Positions 17,836-25,926 of a stretch of 64,000 nucleotides of DNA are shown here, piece after piece (position 1 is the first letter of the stretch; each line of letters begins with the position of its first letter). The DNA is from an uncultured Bacteriovorax sp. (lineage in GTDB: Bacteria > Bdellovibrionota > Bacteriovoracia > Bacteriovoracales > Bacteriovoracaceae), in NCBI GenBank assembly GCA_946481315.1, contig CAMLMH010000007.1:62001-126000 (forward strand), given 5' to 3'. The notes under the pieces were generated by a model. It was given only the letters and a program-made list of their open reading frames with translations, was not told where the DNA came from and made no database searches. Made by a program: the position numbers and the translations under genes.

Positions 17836-18483
17836 ATGGAATTTTTCCTGGATACCGGTATCATTGATGAAATTAGGGAAGCAGTTTCGTTGGGTATTAT
17901 TGATGGTGTGACCACCAACCCCTCACTAATTGCCAAAACCGGCCGTAAGCAAGAAGATGTCATCCGCGAAATCTCAGAAATCGTCGATGGACCGATTTCG
18001 GCCGAAGTTATCGCCACCGACCTTGAAGGCATGAAACGCGAAGGTGAAGAGCTTTCAAAAATTCACAAAAATGTCGTTATCAAGCTGCCACTTACTGAAG
18101 CCGGAATCGCCGCCTGTAAGTTCTTCAGCAAAAAAGGTATCAAGACTAACGTCACCCTATGTTTCTCTGTTAATCAGGCCCTGCTGGCCGCTAAAGCAGG
18201 GGCTACTTACATCTCACCTTTTATTGGACGACTCGATGATATCGGCCACAACGGAAATGACCTGATCAACGAAATCAGAACTGTTTATGACAATTATGGT
18301 TTTACGACTAAAATCCTGGCGGCTTCTATCCGACACGCGGCCCACGTCCGCGAGGCTTCGCTCTTAGGAGCAGATGTCGGAACTATGCCATTAAATGTCG
18401 TCAAAAGCCTCTATAAGCATCCTCTAACTGCAAATGGTTTAGAGGCTTTCTTAAATGATCATAAAAAAGCTAATACTAAGTAA
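17836..18483 (+). CDS. tal: Transaldolase, short TalC/fructose-6-phosphate aldolase-like type
   Basis: A 215-residue single-domain TIM-barrel aldolase. The Schiff-base lysine is K83 in [16 protein letters not shown] (23-31), NVTLCFS and SPFIGRLDD are family blocks. Class-I transaldolases of this size transfer dihydroxyacetone units in the non-oxidative pentose phosphate pathway; some members are fructose-6-phosphate aldolases and the two cannot be fully separated by eye. A strong GGAG lies 7 bp upstream. A perfect long stem-loop follows the stop. Confidence 0.9.
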   Translation: MEFFLDTGIIDEIREAVSLGIIDGVTTNPSLIAKTGRKQEDVIREISEIVDGPISAEVIATDLEGMKREGEELSKIHKNVVIKLPLTEAGIAACKFFSKKGIKTNVTLCFSVNQALLAAKAGATYISPFIGRLDDIGHNGNDLINEIRTVYDNYGFTTKILAASIRHAAHVREASLLGADVGTMPLNVVKSLYKHPLTANGLEAFLNDHKKANTK

Positions 18484-18497
18484 TTAAAGCCTTTTTT

Positions 18498-18529
18498 GGG
18501 TGAAAGCGAAGTTCTCTTCGCTTTTACCC
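18498..18529 (+). repeat. 14-bp stem-loop downstream of the transaldolase gene
   Basis: GGGTGAAAGCGAAG and CTTCGCTTTTACCC pair over 14 positions (one G-U) around TTCT. There is no T run after it on the plus strand; T's precede it instead. It may be an mRNA-stabilising hairpin or a terminator without a T tract. It sits in the 90-bp gap before the next lipoprotein gene. Confidence 0.55.
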
Positions 18530-18573
18530 ACTTACACCTCAATCTCCCCCGCTCTCGGCCCGATAATAGAAGA

Positions 18574-19455
18574 ATGAAGGGCCAAAAGACTTTTACCCTA
18601 TTCACAGTTATGCTTACCCTCCTGGCTTCCTGTAAAGGAACCAAAGGGACCCAAAGCTCGTCTTCTGCCAATCCCAATTTTAACGGTGGAGGCAGCAATC
18701 GCAGCTGCTTAATTGGACGCTGGCCAAATGGCTCACTACCTCTGGCCATCAAAATGTCTTCAGAATTTACTGGCGATTACACTAATGCCGATCTGGTGGC
18801 AGGACTCAATCCACTGGAGCAAATGGCCCGTGCGTGGAATACTCCGGTGGCCGGAACACGTTCACTCATAACGACTCCCTTCCCGGTTTCCGCCATCACT
18901 GGTTATGCCTCCACTTCGAGCTTCAGGGACAGCGAAATTGGAATTTATAAATCGCACACCTGGTTTACCAACGTAAGTACCAGTGCCCTGGCGATTACTC
19001 AGTTCTACGGTGTAGTCACCAGCAGTGCCGGTCTGGGCGATTATATTCAGCTTACTCACGCTGACATTATCATGAATTACCGTGACTATGGATCTCGCTT
19101 TACTATGCCTTCAAACCCTACTTACGATTACGATGTCCCAACAATTATTCTGCATGAGCTTGGACACCTTCTGGGACTTTGTCACGAAAGCGCAACCGAT
19201 TCAGTTATGGCACCTTACTATTTAACAGAACAAAGAAGTCTAAAGGCCTACGACACCGACCTCATTCAGGATCTTTATGTGGCAGGGACTATTTCCAATT
19301 TAAGTGCAATGGCCAATGCTCCATCACTTCGTTCAGCTGATCTTCCGGCCGCAGGTACCGAAGTCTCCGGAATCGTCGAATTGCGTGCTGATGGAGAATG
19401 CATTCACTCCATAAATGGAAAAGAAATTCTCCGACACAAAACTAAGTTGAAATAA
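18574..19455 (+). CDS. Metzincin-type zinc metalloprotease lipoprotein (matrixin-like)
   Basis: From the ATG at 18574 the protein has 293 residues. It has a lipoprotein signal peptide with lipobox LASC (Cys20), a Ser/Gly-rich linker, then a zincin domain. The complete HExxHxxGxxH zinc motif is HELGHLLGLCH (194-204), followed by a Met-turn SVMAPYY (Met212), as in matrixins. It should be a surface- or periplasm-anchored protease; the substrate is unknown. Longer in-frame upstream sequence (from 18496) would cover the tal stem-loop and hide the signal peptide, so it is rejected. Confidence 0.8.
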   Translation: MKGQKTFTLFTVMLTLLASCKGTKGTQSSSSANPNFNGGGSNRSCLIGRWPNGSLPLAIKMSSEFTGDYTNADLVAGLNPLEQMARAWNTPVAGTRSLITTPFPVSAITGYASTSSFRDSEIGIYKSHTWFTNVSTSALAITQFYGVVTSSAGLGDYIQLTHADIIMNYRDYGSRFTMPSNPTYDYDVPTIILHELGHLLGLCHESATDSVMAPYYLTEQRSLKAYDTDLIQDLYVAGTISNLSAMANAPSLRSADLPAAGTEVSGIVELRADGECIHSINGKEILRHKTKLK

Positions 19456-19519
19456 CCAGTCCTTCTATCGCAATGGTCGATCAGAAAATCTCAAACAGAA
19501 GTTTTCTCTCTCCCATTGA

Positions 19520-19555
19520 ACTTTGATGTTTTCATTCGAATGAAAACATCAAAGT
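19520..19555. repeat. 36-bp perfect palindrome
   Basis: Both 18-base arms (starting ACTTTGATG and ending CATCAAAGT, centre TTCGAA) are exactly complementary with no spacer. It lies in the 211-bp gap between the convergent metalloprotease and rplT genes. No T run follows on either strand, so it is not a classical terminator. It could be a hairpin, a cruciform or a dimeric protein-binding site. Confidence 0.7.
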
Positions 19556-19631
19556 CACATTCGAGCTGCTAGCTTAGTTGAAGGAAGAATTAATCGAGAA
19601 TGTAGAAACAGAATTTTGGAATGAATTAGGC

Positions 19632-19664
19632 AAAAAAAAAGGCCCCCGAAGGAGCCTTTTTATT
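19632..19664 (-). terminator. Terminator of the infC-rpmI-rplT operon
   Basis: On the minus strand an AAAAAGGCTCC / GGGGCCTTTTT stem with a TTCG tetraloop and a long T run directly after rplT. Confidence 0.88.
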
Positions 19665-19666
19665 TT

Positions 19667-20014
19667 TTACTTCTTAAGTGCGTTTTTGATCGCTGTGAAT
19701 CCAGCGAAGTCAGTTGCTGCGATTTCCGCAAGCATCTTTCTGTTCAGAGTTACACCGTTAGTTTTTAGTGAACCCATAAGTTTTGAGTATGAAGTCTCAA
19801 GTGTACGAGCTGCTGCAGAAATTCTGACAACCCATAGCTTTCTCATATCTCTCTTAAGGAGACGACGTCCAACGTAAGCATAGTGTAGAGCGCGTTTTAC
19901 CGTCTCAGCAGTGTGCTTATATTTTGTTCTGCGGTCAAAGTGGAAACCTTTAGCAAGTTTCAAAACCTTGTTTCTTCTTCTTCTAGCTTTAAATCCTCTA
20001 CGTACGCGTGCCAT
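19667..20014 (-). CDS. rplT: 50S ribosomal protein L20
   Basis: A 115-residue, strongly basic L20 with the usual MARVRRGFKARRRRNK start and the internal FIxxInAA-like block (VVRISAAARTLE). L20 binds 23S rRNA early in 50S assembly and in many bacteria represses its own operon by binding the mRNA. Last gene of infC-rpmI-rplT, followed by a strong terminator. Confidence 0.97.
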   Translation of the reverse strand: MARVRRGFKARRRRNKVLKLAKGFHFDRRTKYKHTAETVKRALHYAYVGRRLLKRDMRKLWVVRISAAARTLETSYSKLMGSLKTNGVTLNRKMLAEIAATDFAGFTAIKNALKK

Positions 20015-20088
20015 TTTCTACTCCTGTAACGATCCCTGGGGGAGACATCTCACTTTAGGCCCAGAACATCTGTTTATTTTTATTTTAA

Positions 20089-20289
20089 TTAGAATGCGTA
20101 TGGAAGCATTCTTCTTACTTTTTCGTGCTCAGCTTGGTGAACTAAAGCAGCAGATCCTGCTCTGTTCTTAACTTTTGAACTCTTGTGCTCAAGTTTATGT
20201 CTTAGACCACATTTGCTTCTTTTTACTTTTCCAGTACCAGTCACGCTGTATCTTTTAGCTGCTGATTTTCTCGTCTTCATTTTTGGCAT
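20089..20289 (-). CDS. rpmI: 50S ribosomal protein L35
   Basis: A 66-residue L35 with the typical MPKMKTRKSAAKRY start, KxxH-rich centre and C-terminal RMLPYAF. Upstream in-frame codons exist, but a GGAG motif 7 bp before the ATG at 20289 and the family start fix the N-terminus. Located 121 bp after infC and 74 bp before rplT. Confidence 0.97.
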   Translation of the reverse strand: MPKMKTRKSAAKRYSVTGTGKVKRSKCGLRHKLEHKSSKVKNRAGSAALVHQAEHEKVRRMLPYAF

Positions 20290-20410
20290 GAAATACTCCG
20301 CTACAATAACGTCAAAAATTATTAATATGTGCAATAAAGCTTTTTAAAGCAGGTATAAATATCAAGAATCGCAAGCATTGTAAAAGGCTTTCTTCTAAAA
20401 AAAGAAACAA

Positions 20411-21058
20411 TTAGTCTTTTTTAGCGTCGGCGATTGCTGCCTTCTCGGCTTTTTCTTCTTCTTTCGTCATGGCCTTTCTTGGCTGAGGCTTGCGCGTAGA
20501 AGCTAAGATCGCGATAATTCTATTACCCATGAGTTTTGGTTCAGCTTCAATGGTCGCGCCCATTTCTACGATCTGAGCTATAATACCTTTGAATTTTTCC
20601 ATTCCGGCATCACGGTAAGATATTTCACGTCCACGAAACTGCATGGAGATTTTGATTTTGTCACCTTGATCAAGGAATTTGCGGCAATGATTGAGTTTAG
20701 TATCCAGGTCCCCTTGCTCAATATTCGGTCTAAGCTGAACTTCTTTTAGCTGGATAACAATTTGTTTTTTCTTTGCTTCTTGAGCTTTCTTTTGCAATTC
20801 GTATTTATACTTACCAAAATCGATAAGTTTTACAACCGGAGGCTGGGCCGTTGGAGAAACTTCTACGAGATCGAGTCCCTGCTCATCGGAAATTCTTCTG
20901 GCTTCACTCATGGAAACAACACCGTACTGAGTTCCATCATCACCTAGGAGACGACATTCCGGAATACGAATTTGTTCATTTACTCTTGGACCACTGTTTT
21001 TGTTACGATCGCTGTAACCACCAGAAGGACGATTGAACTGGCCTTGATTTTCTTTAAT
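20411..21058 (-). CDS. infC: Translation initiation factor IF-3 with ATT start codon
   Basis: IF-3 binds the 30S subunit and checks start-codon pairing. The conserved N-domain (VNEQIRIPECRLLGDDG, YGVVSMSEARRISDEQGLDLVEVSP) and C-domain (KEVQLRPNIEQGD, FRGREISYRD) are both present. The first ATG (20911) would delete most of the N-domain. No ATG, GTG or TTG lies upstream in frame before a stop, but an ATT at 21058 follows an AAGGGG ribosome-binding site by 6 bp, giving 215 residues. An ATT start is the known self-regulating feature of infC in E. coli. A Gly/Asn/Ser-rich N-terminal arm of about 25 residues precedes the IF-3 fold. Confidence 0.93.
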   Translation of the reverse strand: MKENQGQFNRPSGGYSDRNKNSGPRVNEQIRIPECRLLGDDGTQYGVVSMSEARRISDEQGLDLVEVSPTAQPPVVKLIDFGKYKYELQKKAQEAKKKQIVIQLKEVQLRPNIEQGDLDTKLNHCRKFLDQGDKIKISMQFRGREISYRDAGMEKFKGIIAQIVEMGATIEAEPKLMGNRIIAILASTRKPQPRKAMTKEEEKAEKAAIADAKKD

Positions 21059-21071
21059 AGTTTACCCCTTG
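21056..21071 (-). promoter_or_regulatory. infC ribosome-binding site and ATT start codon
   Basis: On the minus strand AAGGGG, six bases, then ATT AAA GAA. An in-frame TAA lies just two codons before the ATT, so translation cannot start further upstream. The non-canonical codon is expected to make infC translation sensitive to IF-3 level. Confidence 0.8.
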
Positions 21072-21076
21072 AGAAC

Positions 21077-21109
21077 AGATCTTTTGTTAGTAAAAGATCT
21101 TTCATTATA
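21077..21109 (-). promoter_or_regulatory. infC leader: -10 element and stem-loop
   Basis: On the minus strand a consensus TATAAT (21104-21109) is followed by a perfect 9-bp inverted repeat (AGATCTTTT / AAAAGATCT, 21077-21100) with a 6-nt loop, ending 6 bp before the AAGGGG site. The -35 region is poor. The hairpin could be part of autoregulation. Confidence 0.4.
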
Positions 21110-21132
21110 AATATTGCGCACCAAACTAAGTG

Positions 21133-21564
21133 CTAGTGTTGACTATAGTCTTTTTGCCTAAAAAAATGAAGTGCTATTTTATGACCATCAATGACTATGT
21201 GAAAGCCAGGGGCCAGAGTTGAAGACATCCGGGCGGTAATCTCCCCGGCCTTTTTGAGAATCTCAGGAAAATCGGCTTCAAAGACGCCTGTCGGATAGAG
21301 ATACTGATAGGTCGTGACCGGCCCTGAGTCGACCAACTGCAAATCATTTACAGGCAGGCCCAGGACTTCGATCAGGATATGGAACACGCCATTTTCTACT
21401 TCAATCGTTCCTTTTGGACCGATGGGTTGCAAATTCGTTTTGGTCAAAATAAGTTCACGAGTGGCCAAAACCACTTCTTCCCAGGATTCCAGCGCGCCCT
21501 GAAGCGGCACTTTTACAAAGCGCCTTCTCCCCCAGGACTTTTGTTGTAGTTTTATTCCATTCAT
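21133..21564 (-). CDS. Conserved-type protein of unknown function, plsB operon
   Basis: Not recognised. A 143-residue soluble protein without signal peptide, mixed beta/alpha, with segments such as KGTIEVENGVFHILIEVLGLPV and APGFHIVIDGHKIALHFF. Its ATG overlaps the plsB stop by one base (TAATG), so it is translationally coupled to plsB, and a role linked to lipid synthesis is possible but unproven. It is the last gene before the infC promoter region. Confidence 0.55.
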   Translation of the reverse strand: MNGIKLQQKSWGRRRFVKVPLQGALESWEEVVLATRELILTKTNLQPIGPKGTIEVENGVFHILIEVLGLPVNDLQLVDSGPVTTYQYLYPTGVFEADFPEILKKAGEITARMSSTLAPGFHIVIDGHKIALHFFRQKDYSQH

Positions 21565-23396
21565 TAATTGAGCAGATTGATGGAAAGCTGGGCGGTCAGA
21601 TCGTTTTCAATCTTGGCCAGAATTTCACTTAATTTTTCATTATCGAGAGCGGCGTAAAATCCACTATTACTTTCCACAATCTTAGCGTGAATAAAATACT
21701 GCAGACTCGATTTAGACAGTGGAACGGAATAACTTTCAGCATAACGGATAATTCTTCGCAATTTACGTTCACTTTCAAAAACTTCTTTATATCGTTTCAG
21801 GTATGTATCCATTTTGAAGCCTTCTTTGTGATCCTTGGATAAGGACATTAAAGTCAGGCCGCAAATGTAATAGGCTTCCAGGATATAATTACAGGCGCGG
21901 GAAAAGAGCGAGACTTTGGCCAGAATCTGATAAAGATCCTTATGTGAGAGCTCAATGCACTCTTCGATCGTCGTCACTTCTCGGCCGATAGCATCGGAGA
22001 CAATTCTCAGTGTTTCTGTGGTAAAAGTTTTAATCGTTGGCAAATAAAATTCATGAATCAACTGTTTTCTTTGATTTACAAAAAAACGTTTCAGGTCATC
22101 GACACTGGAGAGGTGGCCGGAGAAAAGATTGACCCAGCCCATGTGAACCACCCATGGAATGATAAAATGGTGAAGCACGGTATTTTTGAAATAGAGAATT
22201 TCTTTTCGTGAATCTTCTTTAATGGAATAGAAAACATGTTTGCCATTGGGATTGCCAATAACTTCCACTTTTTTATTTCCAATCAGGATATCAATAGATC
22301 GCTCCAGGGATTTTTCAAAATTAGACAGTGCAATTGATTCCGTTATAGGCACGTTAAATTTTTCACAGTAGGCAATAATATGCCGGGCCTTAGTGAGAAT
22401 TTCCTCCCATTTTAGCGCTCCGGTCGGCTCATCGAGAAGAATCATCGCCAATAGTGATGTCGGAGTGACCCGCATGTTCTTGCCGACTTCCAGAAAACAT
22501 TCAAAAGCAATTTTTTGCGTCTGAGTTTTGAGGTCATTTAAATTAATTTCCGGCATTGGAACAGGAGAACCAATATTGATATGCACATTGCCGAATTGAT
22601 AAGAGAAAAGTTTAACCAGGCCAAAAACCTGTGCCGCATTTTCTTTGGTCTTTTTGCCACCATCGAGTTCACGGGTCAGCGACTTTTGTTCTGGCACATA
22701 CTCGTGCACAATGGAAACAGGAATAAACGTCAGCGGTCTGCGGATTTTCTCCGGAATGGCATTGTGGGCTTCAATCAGCATCTGGTAGAGCCCATAGCGT
22801 GGCGGAAGTAATTTTCCGGTACGCGATCTTCCCCCTTCAAAGAAGAATTCAATGGGATGACCTTTAGTCAGCATGTAATAAAGGTAGGCTTCCAGCGTGA
22901 GTTTATAAAGGATATCGTTGGCAAAAGTTCTGCGTATAAAAAAACAGCCCGATCTTCGAAAAAGTGGCCCAATAGGAAAAATATTTAAGTTATTTCCACC
23001 CGCCACAAAAAGAGGTGAACTGTATTTTTTAAAATACACATAGTTCATCGCCACATAATCAGCATGGGACTGGTGGTTGGGAACGAGCACGAGATTATGC
23101 GTTTTACTCATTTCTCCGAGGTTTGTTCCGTTGTCGTGGAAATTGATTCCGTCATAGAGCTGAGAGAGAGTCGCATCCAGAAATTTCTCGAACGTTTTAA
23201 GAAACGGCAGGGAAAGTTCTGCCCGGATTTCTTTGAGATTTTTAATCGCTTTTTCACGATCTTCTTCGCGATTATTGATGCGATCGCGAAGTTTCGGGTA
23301 GCTTAAAACAATCTCTTCCATTTCTTTAAAGTTATCAAAGAAACTGGCAAAGCCATCCATGACGGAGCCGATTTTAGCTAATTTCCCGAAATCCAT
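21564..23396 (-). CDS. plsB: Glycerol-3-phosphate 1-O-acyltransferase
   Basis: A 610-residue PlsB/DHAPAT-type acyltransferase that makes lysophosphatidate, the first step of phospholipid synthesis at the inner membrane. Motif I is NHQSHAD (H108...D113), motif II is in FRRSGCFFIRR (148-156), motif III is FFEGGRSRTGK (185-195) and motif IV is the FIPVSIVHE region. It is shorter than the 807-residue E. coli enzyme, as in many non-enteric species. The ATG is 1 bp after the stop of the IMPDH/GMPR-family gene. Confidence 0.88.
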   Translation of the reverse strand: MDFGKLAKIGSVMDGFASFFDNFKEMEEIVLSYPKLRDRINNREEDREKAIKNLKEIRAELSLPFLKTFEKFLDATLSQLYDGINFHDNGTNLGEMSKTHNLVLVPNHQSHADYVAMNYVYFKKYSSPLFVAGGNNLNIFPIGPLFRRSGCFFIRRTFANDILYKLTLEAYLYYMLTKGHPIEFFFEGGRSRTGKLLPPRYGLYQMLIEAHNAIPEKIRRPLTFIPVSIVHEYVPEQKSLTRELDGGKKTKENAAQVFGLVKLFSYQFGNVHINIGSPVPMPEINLNDLKTQTQKIAFECFLEVGKNMRVTPTSLLAMILLDEPTGALKWEEILTKARHIIAYCEKFNVPITESIALSNFEKSLERSIDILIGNKKVEVIGNPNGKHVFYSIKEDSRKEILYFKNTVLHHFIIPWVVHMGWVNLFSGHLSSVDDLKRFFVNQRKQLIHEFYLPTIKTFTTETLRIVSDAIGREVTTIEECIELSHKDLYQILAKVSLFSRACNYILEAYYICGLTLMSLSKDHKEGFKMDTYLKRYKEVFESERKLRRIIRYAESYSVPLSKSSLQYFIHAKIVESNSGFYAALDNEKLSEILAKIENDLTAQLSINLLN

Positions 23397-23397
23397 T

Positions 23398-24459
23398 TTA
23401 TCTCACTCCGTGAGGTTTAGATTCACTCATTCCTGAAGCTGTCATTTGCATGAACAGGGCCGCTTCACTCATGGCCTTTAAATTATCCACGCCCAGGTAA
23501 GTCATTCCTGAACGAAGTCCGCCCATCAGTTCATCGATAACATTAACCACTGAACCTTTACATGGAATCAGCGTCGATTCTCCTTCGGCTGCCATCCCCT
23601 GCGGCATTTCTCCGCGCCAGGAAACTTGTGCGGCTTTCGAGGCCATTCCGCGGTATTGTTTCATTCCGCCTTTTAATTCCCCCGGAGTTTCTAATGTTCC
23701 CGATACCAGAGATCCTACCATGACTGATGAAGCACCAGCAGAAAGGGCCTTCACAATGTCACCGGAATTTTTAAGTCCTCCGTCAGCAATAACCGGAATG
23801 CCGTGTTTACTGGCCACACTCACCGCCAGCGCGATGGCCGACAGCTGAGGAACTCCATGGCCGGTGATAATTCTGGTTGTACACATTGAGCCCGGACCAA
23901 TACCCACTTTTACAGCGTCAGCACCGCGGTCAATCATGCGCTTAACACCATCAGCAGTAGCAACGTTTCCGGCGATAACATCCACTTGGGGGAAACGCTT
24001 CTTTAAGAAATCCAGAGTCTCAAGCATCATGACAGAGTCACCATGGGCGATATCTAAAGTGATGATCTGCACGCCTGCTTCCACTAAAAATTCAGCGCGC
24101 TTCATGCCTTCTTCTTTAACGCCGATAGAAGCAGCTATTGGTGTGTTCAGATTTTTTTCTTTAAGATAAGTCTTGATGGCCTTTACTTGTTCAACTTGCT
24201 CTGCCTCAGTCATAAAGCGATGAAGGGAGCCAATTCCACCTAAAGAAGCCATGGCACAGGCCATTTCTTTTTCAGTGATCGTATCCATGTTGGCGGTAAT
24301 GACTGGAATATCAATTGAGTAGTTTTTGGTAATCTGTGTTTTTAGCACCGGGTGTTTACGGGAAGAAATTTCTGAGTAACGAGGAACGAGTAGAACGTCG
24401 TCGAAAGTCAGACCAATACCGCGATTTAAAATTTCTTTTGCGCCAAACATTAATTCCAT
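23398..24459 (-). CDS. IMP dehydrogenase/GMP reductase family protein, probable GMP reductase
   Basis: A 353-residue TIM-barrel enzyme without CBS domains. The substrate loop [11 protein letters not shown] with its catalytic Cys and the [12 protein letters not shown] start are shared by IMPDH and GMP reductase. The IMPDH flap dyad (RYF) is missing and the block [13 protein letters not shown] resembles GMP reductase, which turns GMP back to IMP. In contrast the C-terminus ([18 protein letters not shown]) is IMPDH-like. GMP reductase is favoured. GGAG 5 bp before the ATG at 24459 sets the start; in-frame sequence upstream is not needed. First gene of an operon with plsB. Confidence 0.75.
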   Translation of the reverse strand: MELMFGAKEILNRGIGLTFDDVLLVPRYSEISSRKHPVLKTQITKNYSIDIPVITANMDTITEKEMACAMASLGGIGSLHRFMTEAEQVEQVKAIKTYLKEKNLNTPIAASIGVKEEGMKRAEFLVEAGVQIITLDIAHGDSVMMLETLDFLKKRFPQVDVIAGNVATADGVKRMIDRGADAVKVGIGPGSMCTTRIITGHGVPQLSAIALAVSVASKHGIPVIADGGLKNSGDIVKALSAGASSVMVGSLVSGTLETPGELKGGMKQYRGMASKAAQVSWRGEMPQGMAAEGESTLIPCKGSVVNVIDELMGGLRSGMTYLGVDNLKAMSEAALFMQMTASGMSESKPHGVR

Positions 24460-24567
24460 GAATTCTCCGTTCAAGATTAGATAAATACTTTTTTCAAAGA
24501 AAGTATCGTTGCAAGTCATTAAAGAGATAACGATCAAGAATAAAACAAGATGCGAGTGCTGACAAAC

Positions 24568-24861
24568 CTATTGCGAAGCCAGGCGGGCAAAAAAGATCGG
24601 TAAAATGATATATAAAATGGTGTCCCGCACTAAATAAAAAAGGAAAAAGTAAACAAAGGCCTTTGGTCCTTTGTTCCATAATTTTTCTAATCCCAGGTAC
24701 TGGGCCTTTTTACTCATGGCGATCATAAAACGGGTTTTGCCGTAATGGCGCAGGAAAAAGCTGATGGATCCGTCGACTCTGCGGTCAAAGGCGAGACAAA
24801 TCTCTTTGAATGATGTAAAAAGCACCATCGCAGCATTTCGGGATTTTCTGATTAGTTCCAT
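24568..24861 (-). CDS. Small probable membrane protein
   Basis: Not recognised. About 97 residues from the ATG at 24861 (a TTG six codons earlier is possible). A basic amphipathic N-terminal part is followed by one hydrophobic segment near the C-terminus (VYFFLFYLVRDTILYIILPIFF). No good ribosome-binding site is seen, so its reality is uncertain. It lies between the GMP-reductase-like gene and the divergent heme operon. Confidence 0.4.
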   Translation of the reverse strand: MELIRKSRNAAMVLFTSFKEICLAFDRRVDGSISFFLRHYGKTRFMIAMSKKAQYLGLEKLWNKGPKAFVYFFLFYLVRDTILYIILPIFFARLASQ

Positions 24862-24941
24862 GATGACAACATAGCCCAAAAAAAAGCGCTTTAAAAGAGT
24901 CCAGTCTACACTTTTATGACAATTTTATCGCAGTAAGACGT

Positions 24942-24947
24942 TATAAC
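24942..24947 (+). promoter_or_regulatory. Candidate -10 element of the heme operon
   Basis: TATAAC ends 10 bp before the hemA ATG, so transcription would begin almost at the start codon. No ribosome-binding site lies before the ATG and an in-frame stop is 24 bp upstream. This fits a leaderless mRNA. No convincing -35 at the usual distance. Confidence 0.35.
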
Positions 24948-24957
24948 TAATCATCTT

Positions 24958-25926
24958 ATGATTGAAAACCTGACTGTTATCAATTTATTGGCCAATACTC
25001 AACTGGACACTTCAACCGGTGAAGTATTCGTGCTTAAAACCTGTCAGCGTACCCTGGTTTTGGGTTACGGACAGACGCCTTTTTATCACCTGGGAAAAAG
25101 TGGTCTTCGTCAGGATAAAATCACTGATGTTTTCTCCGGTCTCAATGCTTACATCTTTTTGATGGAAACAATCTGTGGTCTGCGCAGTGAAGTTGTGGCC
25201 GAATATGAAGTTGTGGCACAGTTTAAAGAAGCTTATCAGGACTTTGCCAAACTTGAAGCTAAGAATACTCAGCTACTGACAGTCCTGGAAAAGTTGTTTC
25301 AGGATAATAAAAAAATTCGTACAGAACACCTGACAGAAATCGGACAGCTCACTTATGCCGGCATTGCCCGCAAACTTATTCATTCCCGAATTACCAATGG
25401 TGATGTGCTGGTTTTGGGATCAGGCGTGCTGGCCGAAGACCTGATCAAACTCTTAAAGAAAAAACATAATGTCACCGTCTCGGCCCGTAACTATGACCGG
25501 GTCCGTGAACTCACAGAAACTCATGGGATCAAAAGTCTTCCATGGGGCAGCAAAGAGTGTTTATTAAGTTATTCGAAGTTTCCATTTATCGTGAATACGA
25601 TTGGCGCAGATGCTGTGCTTTTTGATGAAGATTTCTTCAACAATTTTTTTGCCTACGATAATATCAGCGAAATGTCCCCTTTCTCCCATCAATCGAAGCT
25701 CTTTATTGATCTTGGATCACCCTCTGTGATAAACACAAAGCTCACAGAAAGTGATGGAGTTCTGCGCCTGGAAGATATCTTCAGGCAAAGTGCCAAACTC
25801 AATATTGAAAAACTGGAAAAAGTGAAAAGAGCAAAAGAGACCATTGCTCTTTTAGCCGAGTTAAGGCTTAATCACCTTCCAAAAAGCATTCCATTTGATT
25901 GGGAGGAATTTAAATTTGCCTACTAA
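24958..25926 (+). CDS. hemA: Glutamyl-tRNA reductase, C-terminally short
   Basis: HemA reduces glutamyl-tRNA to glutamate-1-semialdehyde with NADPH, the first step of the C5 heme pathway. The catalytic Cys is C29 in LKTCQRT, GLRSEVVAEYEVVAQFKEAY (74-93) matches the GLDS-VLGE-QI-GQVK-AY block, and VLGSG (151-155) starts the Rossmann domain. At 322 residues it lacks most of the about 100-residue C-terminal dimerisation domain of usual GluTR (about 415-420). The conserved His preceding the GLDS block is Phe66. The following hemC, hemL and hemE make the assignment solid. Overlaps hemC by 11 bp. Confidence 0.85.
   Translation: MIENLTVINLLANTQLDTSTGEVFVLKTCQRTLVLGYGQTPFYHLGKSGLRQDKITDVFSGLNAYIFLMETICGLRSEVVAEYEVVAQFKEAYQDFAKLEAKNTQLLTVLEKLFQDNKKIRTEHLTEIGQLTYAGIARKLIHSRITNGDVLVLGSGVLAEDLIKLLKKKHNVTVSARNYDRVRELTETHGIKSLPWGSKECLLSYSKFPFIVNTIGADAVLFDEDFFNNFFAYDNISEMSPFSHQSKLFIDLGSPSVINTKLTESDGVLRLEDIFRQSAKLNIEKLEKVKRAKETIALLAELRLNHLPKSIPFDWEEFKFAY

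Noticed and set aside
19578..19877. Plus-strand open frame overlapping rplT
   Set aside because: It runs over the terminator and antisense to rplT, with no family resemblance.
24494..24679. Minus-strand open frame overlapping the small membrane protein gene
   Set aside because: No ribosome-binding site and it competes with the better-supported frame.
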